This document shows positions 35,195 through 46,553 of a DNA stretch of 64,000 nucleotides, piece after piece (position 1 is the first letter of the stretch; each line of letters starts with the position of its first letter). Source of the stretch: Calvatia gigantea (taxonomy: Eukaryota; Basidiomycota; Agaricomycetes; Agaricales; Lycoperdaceae); the NCBI GenBank assembly GCA_025093985.1, contig JACAAK010000003.1, positions 3,162,001 to 3,226,000 of the forward strand. The letters are read 5' to 3'. The notes under the pieces are model-generated. The model did not search any database, was not told the DNA's origin, and saw only the letters and a program-made list of their open reading frames with translations. The position numbers and the translations under genes were made by a program.

Positions 35195-37845
35195 ATGAAC
35201 CGTCATCATCCATATGGTGGGACCTTTGACGGTCACCGCCGAGGTGGCTCTCCCGCTGGCCCTGGCCCTGACAGACCACACCGTTTTCAGGATAGAAGCG
35301 GCGGGGGTTATCGCGGTAGGGGCGGTTACGGTCGTGGAAGAGGTGGAGGAAGAGGTGGAGGTAGTGATTACAATTCCTATGAAGGAGGAATGCATGGGGG
35401 ATATGATCAAGTCAACGACATGGACGCCTACAATGAGTATGATTCTCAGGCTCCCTATCAAGATTCCTACCAGAATACTGGTCCATATTCAGGCTACACT
35501 CAGGGTTTTGGGAAATACGAAGGTGCGCTAACTGTTAAGACCGAATTCACATCGAAAGGGCTACAATGGGCATTTTGGGCATTTTTTTCGCCTTGACAAG
35601 CGCTTTTGAGGCACGCGGAAAGGCAAACACTTGACGATCCGGACTGACTTTGTCAGCTTAAGCTACTTAGATGTTAGCGAGAGCAAGGTGGTGAAGCCCG
35701 CAACGTCACACCACACACTATCTGGGTCGCCCTGTTTACTATCACAGAGTCAGTCGTCCTTGGTCGATGAGACCGCTACGTTGATCGTGAATGGCCCCTG
35801 TCCGCGTGCAGTGGACGCTATGTCCTTGACTTATTTGATCTCTTCTGGTATTGTCGTGAAGGAATTCTTACATTTATATTGTTCCAACCAGACGGGACAG
35901 CGAATACCACCAGTGGCTATGATGATGACAGCGCCGGTTATTCACGTAATCCCCGACGTCCCATGCGTAAAGATAGAGACGACAAAGTCCATGACTCCAT
36001 CATTGAAGAGCGCATTCAACGAGAACGTCCTTGTCGAACCCTTTTCATCCGCAACATTAAGGCGAGTAGATTTCGTGGCCCAAACCCGCTAGTAAAAGCT
36101 CCGAACTGATCCATTAATGTAGTACGAAACTAACAGTGACGATGTTCGGCACCAATTTGAAGAGTTTGGCACTATTAAAACCTTTTTCGACCTGATCTCC
36201 ACGCGCGGAATGGTCTTTGTGACATATGTGAGTTATACGCACTCAATAATCCTGTTACGAGTTTTTATACGGTGCACAGTATGATCTTCGTGCTGCGGAG
36301 CGTGCCCGAGACCGGCTTCAAGGCTCTGAAATTAGTGGCCGACCTGTACGTGGTCTTTCTTTCCCCACTTTTACCTTATTCAACCCTGGACAAGATCGAC
36401 GTTCATTACTCTCTCCCACGCGACGACCAAAAAGGCCCGGAAAGAGAGAGGAATCAGGTAAACCACCCGGTGCTGAAACAGAATGCATAAAAACTCATGC
36501 GATTGATAGCAATTCCAAGGAACTCTCCAAGTTACTTTAAGAGCATCTCCATCCGGCCAGTCAATTGATGATAATGAAGTCCGTCGTAAGTTTCAGACAT
36601 TTGGAGATATCAAGTCAATCAGATCAGCCAACGATCGGATCGAGTACGTGGTATTTTTCACGCTTTTTGCTTTATATAATGCTTATTGTTTACCAGTTCG
36701 AGATACGTCGAGTTTTATGATACTCGAGTAAGTTCATTTATCCCTTGTTTTCAACCAAACTCTGACCGGCACTGGTCATAGAACTGTGATGATGCTTTCA
36801 ATGCCCTACGGCATCAAGGTCTCCAGGATGGGGTAATGGATATTGTCTACGCTTGGGACAACACCGAAGGACAGTCTGAAAATCGGTAGGTTCTCACGTG
36901 AAGTATCCGTCGGTGGGTCGCTGACATATTTTGCTAGAACGAACGGCGGGTCTCGAGATTGGGACGGCGGTGAAGGTTATAGGGGACGCCCAGGCGGACG
37001 AGGTCGAGGTCGTGGCCGCGGCCGCGGTAGCCATCCCAATGTCGAATGGGATGATAGACGAGACTATGGTCGAGATCGTGAACCGCGCCGAGGACGTCAT
37101 GATGATGATCATGGCCCCCGAGGTGGGGGTGGTCGAGGTGGAAGCTACAATGAACGATATGACAGCCGAGGAGATTACGGTAGTGGAAGTCTCGGGGGAT
37201 ACAATCATACTTCCACCCCACCATCCTTTGTCCCTCCTCCCATGAACCAACCACCAGTCCAAGCAGGGGTGAGTGATCTACCTCTATACTCGTAACCGTA
37301 CTCACAGTAAGTAAATAGTCTGATGATCGCCTCGAGCAAGCTAGGAAAGTCCAACAGCTCCTCGCAGCCTTAAAACAACCCCAGCCAGGCGCAGCTCCTG
37401 GAGTCCTCCCACCACAAACGGCTACCCCTCCTATACCGCCACCCGTTCAAGTTCCACCCTCGATGCCTCCATTCCCACCATACCCACCGGCAGCTGCACT
37501 TCAGCAACCACCATATCCGAGCGCAGTCCCGCCTAGTAGCGCATATACTGGTGGCATGCCGCCTCACACAATACCCCAATTACCACCTGCTCAGCAGGCA
37601 AATCCGGCGGGCCTACCTCCTAACATCATGGCGTTGTTGCAAACTGCACAACGACAACCGACACCAACCCAATACGGTGTACCACCCCCTATGGGTGGGC
37701 CCCCACCACCTGGTGCACAGACAGCAGCGGGTCAAGGAGGGCCACAATTCCAGCAACTATTGAGTTATTTGGTAAGTCTGTCGCTCTATTCACAAAGACA
37801 TGTGTTAACTCAACATATTGACAGCAATCGCAGGGCAATAAGTGA
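35195..37845 (+). CDS. RRM and RGG-rich RNA-binding protein (Mei2-like)
   Basis: The first exon (35195-35522) encodes an RGG/Gly-Tyr-rich N-terminus (GRGGYGRGRGGGRGGG). After a 369-nt intron come two RRM domains. RRM1 has CRTLFIRNIK and GMVFVTY. RRM2 begins GTLQVTLRASPSG and contains RYVEFYD, and its IVYAWDN end resembles the Mei2-like RRM set. A second RGG tract (GGRGRGRGRGRG), a long Pro/Gln-rich domain and the last exon (QSQGNK stop) follow. Mei2-like proteins bind RNA and act in meiosis or differentiation control in fungi and plants; here the assignment is by domain order only. The intron at 36062-36122 splits RRM1 and requires a GC donor (GCGAGT). Minus-strand and other-frame ORFs here are shadows of the repetitive RGG coding. 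Confidence 0.88.
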
Positions 37846-38254
37846 TAAAGGATTGCTGTCGCGAATATCCCGAGTGTCATTTCTGTTCACTCTTTTTTCT
37901 TCCGTAAAAAATCTTGAACACTTAAAAACTATTGTTATTCTGTAGTGTTGAACTCGTGCTTTATTACCCCCTCCTCTACTCTCGCCGCTGACTGGAATGA
38001 GTGTGTTCTCGATGAGCCACGGCCACGTGAGAACGGTCGCTCTCGACCTTGTATAAAATTAAAAAAATCTATCAAAACTTATGTATCGTGCTATTCGGGT
38101 TCTCGCCTTCGACCGATCCGTCCACTCAAGCACTCACTCACGACAGTCGAACGGGAAAAAAGCTCTTCAAGCACCTGACTATCCGGATCAAGCGACGCTC
38201 CACTTAGTCGAATGACGGTGTGTTTGTGTCCACCAAGCCCAAGGTTACCTCACG
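37846..38254. other. Spacer between RRM gene and LAMTOR2-like gene
   Basis: About 0.4 kb hold the RRM gene 3' UTR and the promoter of the next plus-strand gene. AT-rich stretches occur around 37890-37950 and 38050-38080. No gene is seen. Confidence 0.5.
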
Positions 38255-38833
38255 ATGCTTGTGCTTTCGACATTGCATAGTCTTCTCTCGCAGATCGTCT
38301 CACCCGGGAGGTTGCATACCGTGGCGCTGCTGACACCTACTGGAGAACTGGTCTCCGCCGCTTCAAAGCCTCAAAGAGCCAAGGATGAAATCCGCGTCAT
38401 TGTTGGGTTGGGTGGAGAGGTTTGGCGGGAAACCAAAGACCAGGGCATGGGTATGGTTGAGAGCGAGGTTCGTGTTTTGTTGGGCGGCATTCCCGAGTTT
38501 TATTTCTCATGATGAACTTCCACCCTGCAGCTGGGGAAGATCCTTGTTCTCCCCGTTGATGATAATCCAGATGGCTCCGACCCTACAAGATTCCTTCATC
38601 GTCCACCAATGATGTTGTTGGCATTAAATTCAACGGAAGACGTGGGATGGGAAGAACTTCAGAGCAAGGTCAGATCACCCCCGTTCACTCCCGAGACGTG
38701 CCCATCTGAAAGAAATGGTCAGGGCACCGCGCTTGCCTCTCATTTGGCGAAGCCCTTTGGACAGTTCCGGGACTATCTGGCCCCCGTTACCTCGAATGGG
38801 CTCACATCTCCGAGCTCGGCGCGCCTCGTATAG
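38255..38833 (+). CDS. LAMTOR2-like roadblock protein, Ragulator/EGO subunit
   Basis: Three exons (38255-38467, 38531-38668, 38723-38833) give 153 aa. The fold is roadblock/LC7. The opening MLVLSTLHSLLSQIVSPGR, the LLTPTGELVS strand, KILVLPVDD and a final WEELQSKGTALASHLAKPF helix follow the layout of LAMTOR2 (p14). Ragulator anchors Rag GTPases and TORC1 to the vacuole or lysosome. A 15-20-residue insertion (DNPDGSDPTRFLHRP) sits in the loop before MMLLALNS. Sequence similarity across kingdoms is modest, so another roadblock protein cannot be excluded, but length and start fit LAMTOR2 best. The next gene lies 298 bp downstream on the same strand. Confidence 0.75.
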
Positions 38834-39131
38834 GTCCCCACCCTTCCTCCTCTATGACATACAAGATATTTCACACTAGACCAAACGATGTAATCGAGAT
38901 TAATCTATGCTATAAAATAGCCTTATATCCTACGTGATAAAAATTTTCTGTTTTTGTGGGAGGACCAAGGAAACGCGGGAATAATCGTGTGCACCTGCAA
39001 CACTCCGACGTCACCACTTCGTCAGTGATCCTTCTCCTGCCTCCCCACCGTCCAGCACGGTGGTTATAATTTATTTTCAACCTCACTAACACTCTCGCTG
39101 CCGCTCTTAGCGGCCTAGAACGCGAGCAGAA

Positions 39132-40600
39132 ATGTATACTCCTCTCGCTTCTCTTCGAATGACATACACGTCCAGGATCAACGTCACGCGCACCAGTTTG
39201 CGGAAATTCACTGCTCTTGCACAAAAAATCGAACATGGAACTGGGCCAGAACCCATTCCCATCCATCATGAACAACTCATAACCAAACGCCTCGACCCAT
39301 TCACTCTTGTCGCCCCAGAACTTACACATCTTCGCAACTGTCTCCTCAGTCTTTTAGGCTCCACACATCCCGGACTCACACAAATAGCCGAGTATTACTT
39401 CCTCGATCCTAGAAAACAGTTACGCTCTTCAACAAGTACTCCTCATAGCAAAGGCTACCAATGGCTTAGCCAAGGGTTGGCAGAGTAAACAGTTGTCTGC
39501 TACTCACGAAAGGTCCTCTGGATTAGGAGAACAATTGGACAGACCACTCCAACTTCCAGACGTGTTGTGCGAGCTTAACTCCACCATGGCTGAAGACACC
39601 GCGTCGTTTTCGGACGTGTTTCGACTTCGACGGCCTACCTTTGACTACCTAACTCCACCGCGACCACCGTCGTCATCCCCGGGGTATTCAATATCCTCCG
39701 GTGTCGTTTCTCCTCCCCTACTTCTTCCGACCCAGATCCGTCTTGCCCAGATTGTGGAAATGATACACGTTGCTTCGTTACTCCACGATCACATAACCTC
39801 TTTATCCGAACCCAATGTAGACGCGCAGCAAGATGGGATCAACAATAAGTTGGCTATTCTTGGTGGTGATTTCCTTCTTGGTCGAGCGAGTGCGGCACTA
39901 TCACAACTTGGAGAAAGCAAAGTTGTTGAACTTATTGCAAGTGTTATATCAAATCAGGTAGAGGGTGAGATTTTGCGGATGGACAAGGTTCAGACACCCA
40001 ACCATGGCATTACCGAAGGCCCGAGTTCATTGGAAGGGGCTTGGGGTGTTTACCTCCGGCAGACATATCTCAAGACCGCCAGTCTCATTGCAAAGAGCTC
40101 CAGGGCCGCTGTCATACTTGGTGGCTCTCAGGACCGGGAGATCTGGAAAGATGTAGCTTATGCCTACGGTCGCAATCTCGGTATTGCTCACCAGGTCCGT
40201 TTACGCATGTCTTGTGCGGTCAAATGGTCTTACGTCTTTGACAGCTCGCCGAAGATGCTTGTGCTTTCGAAGTGAGCTTTTCTGGCCTCCGGCCCGGGCT
40301 AGCAACCGCACCCATTCTTTTCGCTTGGGAGGAACATACGGAATTGCAGCCTTATATCCGAAGGAATTTTAGCATGAAAGGAGACCTGGAAGTTGTCAGT
40401 ATCCCCGCCTAATCCCTGTCTATCCTGAATTAACTTTTGTTAATCGAAAGGCTCTTGACTACGTATCTAGATCATCTGGCATTGAACGCACACGCTTGCT
40501 CGCTCGTGCTTACGCTCACAAAGCCCATGACGTTATACATCTCCTGCCCGAAAGCGAGGCAAGGCTAGGCTTGGAAGCCCTTGCTGCAGTGGTTGCTTAG
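39132..40600 (+). CDS. Polyprenyl diphosphate synthase homologue with degenerate active site (DLP1/PDSS2 type)
   Basis: The protein aligns with mitochondrial trans-prenyltransferases of ubiquinone side-chain synthesis: TQIAEYYFLDPRKQLR, QIVEMIHVASLLHD, NKLAILGGDFLLGRAS, TYLKTASLIAKSSRAA and AYAYGRNLGIAHQ. The C-terminus includes LDYVSRSSGIERTRLLARAY and HLLPESEARLGLEAL. Both aspartate-rich motifs are lost: the first reads LLHDHITS instead of DDxxD, and the second reads LAEDACAFE. This argues for the non-catalytic subunit of a heteromeric synthase rather than COQ1 itself. Exons are 39132-40192, then one starting after the intron that ends at about 40249, and a third after the intron ending at about 40450. 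The N-terminus is Arg/Ser/Thr-rich, as for a mitochondrial presequence. Frame is lost around 39434-39435 and needs one base removed to read on into VLLIAKATNGLAKGW. Confidence 0.8.
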
Positions 40601-41587
40601 GGACGCCAGCTCCACCGATCACAATATAGTTCCTCGTTAATTAACGGTAGACTCTGTCACTTAGTGTTGTGCTTTTGGTTACATGGTCCGCTCACGCCCA
40701 CGCCCACACACCTTATACCCTCAATCGGACGAACTCAGCACACTAATGTTATTATGATTGAATTCCACTCAATCAGCTCCAGCAAGGATCGATGCGGAAT
40801 CATTCTAGTCCTTTCGTGGATAGGACCACTGACGCAGAGAACGCATAATTCCATATCGTAAAGGCCCTGGCATTAACCGGATGTTGGATTCGGGCCCGAC
40901 AACACGTTCCAACGACAATGAAACCTATTGAAAGGACTTGCCTGCCACAGAGTAATTCAGACCTTCGGACGCAGTAACCATACGCTAATGGTACTATCAT
41001 TCTTCACCTGTTGGCCACTTTTTTGGAATTTTCCCTCTTACTCCTTCCTTGCTCCGTATTTTCTCTTAAAATCTTGTCCACTCATGTGCAAATATCTCTA
41101 CTCTACGAATATGAATTTTTTAAGATTTTATTTTAACAGACAGTCACGTCGGAGCAGTTCCGGTGAGCGCAAGTCCGTTTTTTCGGCTGTTGGCCACCCT
41201 CTGTCACCACTTGTCACAATCTGCTTTCCGAACCACTAATTCTTGAATTCTCTGAGCTTAAGTCGACATACCAAACTGAAAAATCGCAGGTATATTCACT
41301 GGTATGTAGTTTATCCTTGCAGTAAATTTTACACCCAGATCTTCACGAGATCGGAAAAGATCTGAGAAATCACAGCAAAATTGACGGACTGATTAGAGCC
41401 CCTCCTTCACAATTATTTTTTTCCTGACTCTCCACTGAAGCCTCCCAATTAAATTTTGGTATGGTCATATTCTAGGCTACTAGGGCTGTGTACATTCTGA
41501 ATTCTGGGCCAGCGCATGCAAGGGGGAAGGAGAAAATATGGGGTGGCCAATAGCCGGCAAGCGGCCAACAGGTGAAGAATGATAGTA

Positions 41588-42154
41588 TCAAGGTCTCGCA
41601 GAAACTGAATGCAGCCTGTGCAGATCGGTAGGTGACCTGTTTTGGACAGACAGACTCACCTCCTTGCCACTTTTCCGTCCAGATATACTTATGTATATTA
41701 CAATCTGAGGATTTCTCTTTCCGGACACAATGAGCCCGATACCCAGTAGGGAAGGTCCGAATAAGAGCGAGGGCGATGTGCTTCTTTGCGCTTCAGCAGG
41801 TGCTCCGTTTGAATCCCGCCCGGATTTGGACCGCCAACAAGTAAGCCAAGTTTCTTTGCGCAATCCGTAATTTCCTTGATAAAGTAGCTCCCCATAAACA
41901 GAATCTGACGCATAAGCTGTATTTTCGCCAGTGGCTACCACCAGGTGGTCTAATGGCGTGCCTAACTCGGTAACAAGGCGGAATAAAGCCAAAGCCCGGT
42001 CCCAAAGGTACAGATGCTGCGGCCTGGAGGACACGGGACGTAAACTTTCAATAGTTTCGTTAGCTCGGGATTGGAACAAGGGATTCCCTGTAGATGCCGG
42101 TGTAGGTGGTGTAAATTCGGCGAAACCCTCTGACAACTGAAGTTGGTACTCGGA
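41588..42154 (-). CDS. Possible orphan gene or gene relic
   Basis: On the minus strand, one frame reads VPFSEYQLQLSEGFAEF and continues to LYLWDRALALFRLVTELG. A second frame beginning near 41913 reads ILFMGSYFIKEITDCAKKLG and GLLVGGPNPGGIQTEHLL. Both look protein-like and are adjacent, so they may be exons joined by a short intron near 41914-41950, or parts of a broken gene. I do not recognise the family. Start and exon ends are unresolved. Confidence 0.3.
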   Translation of the reverse strand, partial: SEYQLQLSEGFAEFTPPTPASTGNPLFQSRANETIESLRPVSSRPQHLYLWDRALALFRLVTELGTPLDHLVVATGENTAYASDSVYGELLYQGNYGLRKETWLTCWRSKSGRDSNGAPAEAQRSTSPSLLFGPSLLGIGLIVSGKRNPQIVIYISISGRKSGKEVSLSVQNRSPTDLHRLHSVSARP

Positions 42155-42604
42155 GAATGGAACCTTGCCGTTTCATGGGTAGGTGGTCGGCATACTTAGG
42201 ATCGTTATGTATTCGTTTATTACGGTGAGATCCATGAGGGTTCATGAAGGTCAAGATGTGTCAGAAGCAGCAAGAAGTATGATCCATTAGGCCACAGAGA
42301 AGAGCTAAAATGTCAAAACCACAAGCGGAAAATTGACAGAGCTACGGGGCCGGAGTTACGCACTTGACACGGACGACTGGCCAAGTGGGGTTTGAGTGTG
42401 GAGAAAAAATTGTTTCAGCTTTTTTGTACAGCAACAGTATTGCTCAAGTCAGAATAAAACCGGGGGCCGCACTAGAGACAAGATTATTCCGGGTTCCTCT
42501 CCAACAAAGCAGCTCGAATAGAACTAAAGGCTATGTTACATTTACCGGCGGTCCATGTCTAAGTGTATACGAAGAGACCACGCGTATCCCACCTGATGTT
42601 ACGA

Positions 42605-42640
42605 TGGCACGGGTCGAGACTGCACGGGTCGAGACTCGAG
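42605..42640. repeat. Short tandem 15-mer duplication
   Basis: The unit gcacgggtcgagact occurs twice in direct succession. Minor local duplication in non-coding DNA. Confidence 0.7.
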
Positions 42641-43547
42641 ACAAGACCCTTACAAGGAACCAAACAGAATCTTGAGTGCAGGACGAGGATTTTCAGTAGG
42701 GCACGGCTCGCCTTTCCCCTAAATACCTACCTTTGTCTTCAGCTGCTACATTAACCCCCATCACATGTGGTCGAAAAGACTGCCGAGCGAATGGACCAGT
42801 AAATGATAGGATAAGGAGGTGCCCCGGGACCATCGGTCATAAATCATTAATCATTGTGAGTTCATGGGGCTCTTGACTGTCCCGTAAGTATTGGTCCTGG
42901 GAAAGAAAGATTGAGGAGTTCGGAGTTTCTTGTCCTCTCCCAGATCCCAGACTCCGCCGCTTGACTTCAGTACGTGACACAGTTTCCAGAAGCTGCAATC
43001 ACCACGTCGTTTGGGGCTACGTTATATCGGGTTATATCCAGCGGGCCGGCTTTCAGTTTTTTTGCCGACTGAGTCCAAGGGAGAACAAGGTAGAGTTGAG
43101 CGTCTCCTGGAAGCATTGATTCGTGAATGCTTCCTGATTGCAGACCATCGCCGGAGGTCCCGACCTGACTTTTAAGATCCAGGTTTTGTGAATACCAAAA
43201 AAACCGTCAAGCAGTTGGTTTTGGATCCAGAGAGATCCCAGACTGGATGCAGCCGTATTGCTTGCACGAGCAGTCGAATGAATGTGCAATTTCTATTAGG
43301 GATATTTGCGGCAAGTGCGTGGTCTCTGAGTAACCGGGGGGCGTGCTGAAAGGTTAATAAGAAGATCACCTATTTTCAAATATTTGAATGCCCCAGACTC
43401 CTGTGTTTCGGATTGCAGCTTAATATCCGCCGTTAAGGCCTTAAGGTTTGGTTAGCTCACAAGTGGCTAATTCAGTCAACAGGTTCGCCTCACAATATAA
43501 CGGTGGCAAGGCTCATCCCCTCACCTTCAACAAGTACTACTATCTCC

Positions 43548-45090
43548 ATGTCGTACCGGGAACAGAACTACTCATCCTACTCTACTTCCAGGAATCGCCA
43601 CTTTGTAGACGACGACTTTACCATGGATGATCGTTTTAGCGATAGTGAATCCGTAACTTCAGCGGCTGTCTTCAGCCACAGTGGAAGTTCACCAACAATC
43701 TATACCTCGGCCGACGACGATAATGTCTCCATACGTTCCGCCTCTCCAGTTCCTTCCGTCATGTCTATGAATAGCTCTCTCAGAGACAGGCTATACAGAC
43801 AAGAATTTGGGCGCAACTTGAACAGCTACTCGACCGTTTACCAGCTGCCTGCGGACGAAGAAGAATTGGATCGCCTGGGTATGCTGACTGTTCCATGTGT
43901 TCCTTGTCTCAAGCTTGACCTCCTCACCCTTGCATTCCAGAGCGGCAGTACGAGATGTTAAACTATCTTTTCGGTTACAAATACGCCCCACCGATGCGAG
44001 AAATTTTGGTTGACGATGATGATTCCCAAGTGAAGGCAGTGTTAGATCTTGGAACGGGGGCTGGGAACTGGTACGTTTCATTCAGTCTTTCCAGTACTAC
44101 CGCCGAGGCCTGATTTCCACATGTGATCAAGGATCATTGACGTTGCCAGAGATTTCCCCCACTGCTATGCAATAGCAGTAGATCTAGCCCCCATGAAAGT
44201 CATGTATGATTTCACCCGTTCAAGACCCGAAACCCTTGAAGAATCAAGGCGAATGCCGCCGAATCTCAGGTGAGCGTGGACTGCTGACCACGTGGAGGAT
44301 TGGTGCTCAGCGGACTGAAATAGGAGTGAAGTGGACGATATCAATCTCGGATTGGAACACTTCTCCGGACAATTCAACGTCGTGCATTCCCGTCTTATTG
44401 CAATTGGAGTGAGGGTTTCTCTCCTTATCTCTATAAATCTGACCGCCTTTCAAAGGTTCAAGATTATTATAGACTTATAGATCAGATTGCCGATGTTCTT
44501 CGGCCAGGCGGTCTAATCGATATATCCGAAGTCGGCTATGTCGCATACGACAGAAACCACCAACCTATACCTGTTGTCGACCCAACTCCCGATAACCTGA
44601 ATTGGAACCAGCCCTACTGGGCCCACTGGTTACGCGCAGTATCCAACGTCGCAAGAGATAGACTGGGCGGGGACGTTACAGCGTCAAGACACTTGCATGA
44701 ATGGATTGCTGGTCACCGTGCTTATGAGGACGTCGTTTATAACGAGTTCTGGCTGCCGATTATTCCTGGAGACTATGCACGACCTCCGGAAGAAGCAGAT
44801 TTCTTGGGAAGATACCGCAATGCGCTGGAGTATGATGTCCTGGTACGTCGAATTGATTGTGAACGCGTACTTTGTGCTGAGTTTTGATCACAATCTAGAG
44901 CTTCCTGAGGTCCGGAAGGCCGATGTTGTTAGGAGCAGGTTACCCAGAAATTTTCCTCCTGAGGATCGAGCGCTATATTTTCGAAGAATTGCGGGAAGCT
45001 AAGGAACCTCAGTATTCACGAATAGAGTGCGTCTACGCCCGGAAGAAACATGGAATACCATCGATACACTTCGACATGCTGCTCTCATAG
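43548..45090 (+). CDS. Class I SAM-dependent methyltransferase (LaeA/TAM-like)
   Basis: A Ser-rich N-terminus of about 100 residues (MSYREQNYSSYSTSRN) leads into a Rossmann-fold methyltransferase. It shows the SAM motif VLDLGTGAGNWIIDVAR, the acidic loop AIAVDLAPMKV, MPPNLRSEVDDINLGLEHF, FNVVHSRLIAIG and VLRPGGLIDISEVGY. The last exon contains LRSGRPMLLGAGYPE and ends at HFDMLLS. The order and spacing match the fungal UMTA/LaeA-like group. Its members include regulators and secondary-metabolism enzymes, so the substrate is open. No biosynthetic cluster genes are nearby. Introns were placed by joining these motifs in phase; one donor (GTATGATTTC at about 44200) is inferred from protein continuity. 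Confidence 0.85.
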
Positions 45091-45647
45091 CCACCATTCA
45101 ACCCGTCTATCATTACGTTCGATTCTCACCTGCGGAGGCCTTGACCGTAGCGGTTATTTTGTACCTATTTCCCGAATACTGCTTGTGAGTACTCAAATAA
45201 AGCAATCAACCCATGACGACCCCGAGGCCAGTCCATAGTACCCAGGCCGTCTGCTTCCAACCATATTGCAGGCCCGTGGGAGTTGGATTCTAGCACCGTC
45301 TTCTCCGTTGACGGCAATGAACTTGGGTGCACCCATCTCCGGTATACATATAGTACGATATCCTTTGTGGCTCTCATAATATATAACGAAGACAGCCGTC
45401 AGGGAGCGAACCTGCCTGCTGGGTGGTATCCTCTTTTCTGAGCTTCTGGCAACCCCGATTCTTTCTAGCCCTGATTTGTTACCCGCCCCCACCCCCCGGG
45501 ACGGAGCCATACCGAGATCGTTTTGTGACTTGTGCGTAAATGGGGAGTATCGGGGTCCCGTATAAGCACAGAGGCCTTTTCATCGCATTTTTCAGGGAGG
45601 TTGAGACTTGTGTGGAGCCGGGCGGTAATGAGTTTATTGCCCCACGC
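45091..45647. other. Spacer, no supported gene
   Basis: The minus frames at 45165-45510 have no recognisable protein features. This interval probably includes the 3' UTR of the methyltransferase gene. Confidence 0.45.
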
Positions 45648-46099
45648 TTAAGCATGACAAGCCACCACAGGATTTAAATCATCATCCACTGTGCTAAAGT
45701 GCGTCGTATTGAATAATACACTTTTTGGATTCAATATGATATCAATACGACCAGTGTCACATTGACTTGCACTGGGATACCATACCACAGGTTGTGATTT
45801 CGCCACAGCCAAGAGACTTTCCGTTCGACGCAATGCATCACCTTTGTCCTGGGTAGCGACAACAAAACCAATGACCAACTCTCTGGCCGAAACGTAGCAA
45901 GCAGCTTGTCAGATGGGTGCTTGAGTGCCGACACGCTGACGTCCAACCTTAGAATGTAACATTCGCTGCCTTCATTACTAGCGAGGTGACGCTTTGTCTC
46001 GTGCGTATTGTATTTATACAGTGTGGCGAAACACACCTCGCTGGCAATTTCGGGTTCACAGCCCTGGCATGAACACGCTGCTGTCCCGACAATAATCAT
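45648..46099 (-). CDS. Possible orphan two-exon gene
   Basis: A minus-strand frame starts at MIIVGTAACSCQGCEPEIA and runs to NEGSECYILR. It can be spliced in phase to ELVIGFVVATQDKGDALR, continuing to a stop after DDDLNPVVACHA at 45648. The implied intron has a GTTGGA donor and a CCAG acceptor. The composition of both parts is protein-like, with three clustered cysteines near the N-terminus. I recognise no family, and the true start may lie further upstream. It could be a relic. Confidence 0.35.
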
Positions 46100-46553
46100 A
46101 ACGCCTTCTCCTTTCGAAGAATTTGGCACGCCTAGCTGTGCGCCTGCCAAACTAGAGCATTTCGAAATCAGGTCATAGTCCTGGGGTGTCCCGTTTAGAC
46201 CGGAACGTTTCTTTTGTCTGGGTTTCTCTACCTTCGTTGCCTCCTTCAGTACCCACCGAGTAAGAGAAGGAGGTGGGTCGTTCCGTCGTCGCTGCGAGGG
46301 CAGTGGCTACGGGGGCAGTCTTTGTGGCCATCTGGCAACGAGGCGGGGGGCTGCTGTGCACTTTAGATAGGTAGCTGCTTTTGGCGGGTCGAGTAATGAT
46401 GTCATACTGTCTACGACCTCTTAATGCCAACCATTCGCAGCCAGACCACGTATAATCACGTGCCTTTCTATTACACCACACCTTGGACCTCTCACTCATT
46501 GCACTCCTCCTGAGCTCTTGCTCACACCAACTTGGTTCATCTGCCTTTGAGAT

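Larger units (their letters stand above)
40601..43547. other. Gene-poor gap of about 3 kb
   Basis: Apart from the possible gene relic at 41588-42154, no gene is supported. The stretch is AT-richer in places (around 41030-41130). Frames at 42364-42675 and elsewhere have no recognisable features. A short duplicated 15-mer lies at about 42605-42640. Confidence 0.5.

Noticed and set aside
36894..37305. Several long frames on both strands
   Set aside because: They are shadows of the repetitive RGG-coding exon of the RRM gene.
39488..39530. An intron at the end of the first synthase frame
   Set aside because: The continuous neighbouring frame reads conserved synthase sequence through this point, so a one-base surplus upstream explains the data better.
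42605..42640. Tandem 15-mer as a possible transposon end
   Set aside because: Only two copies, with no inverted termini or coding capacity nearby.
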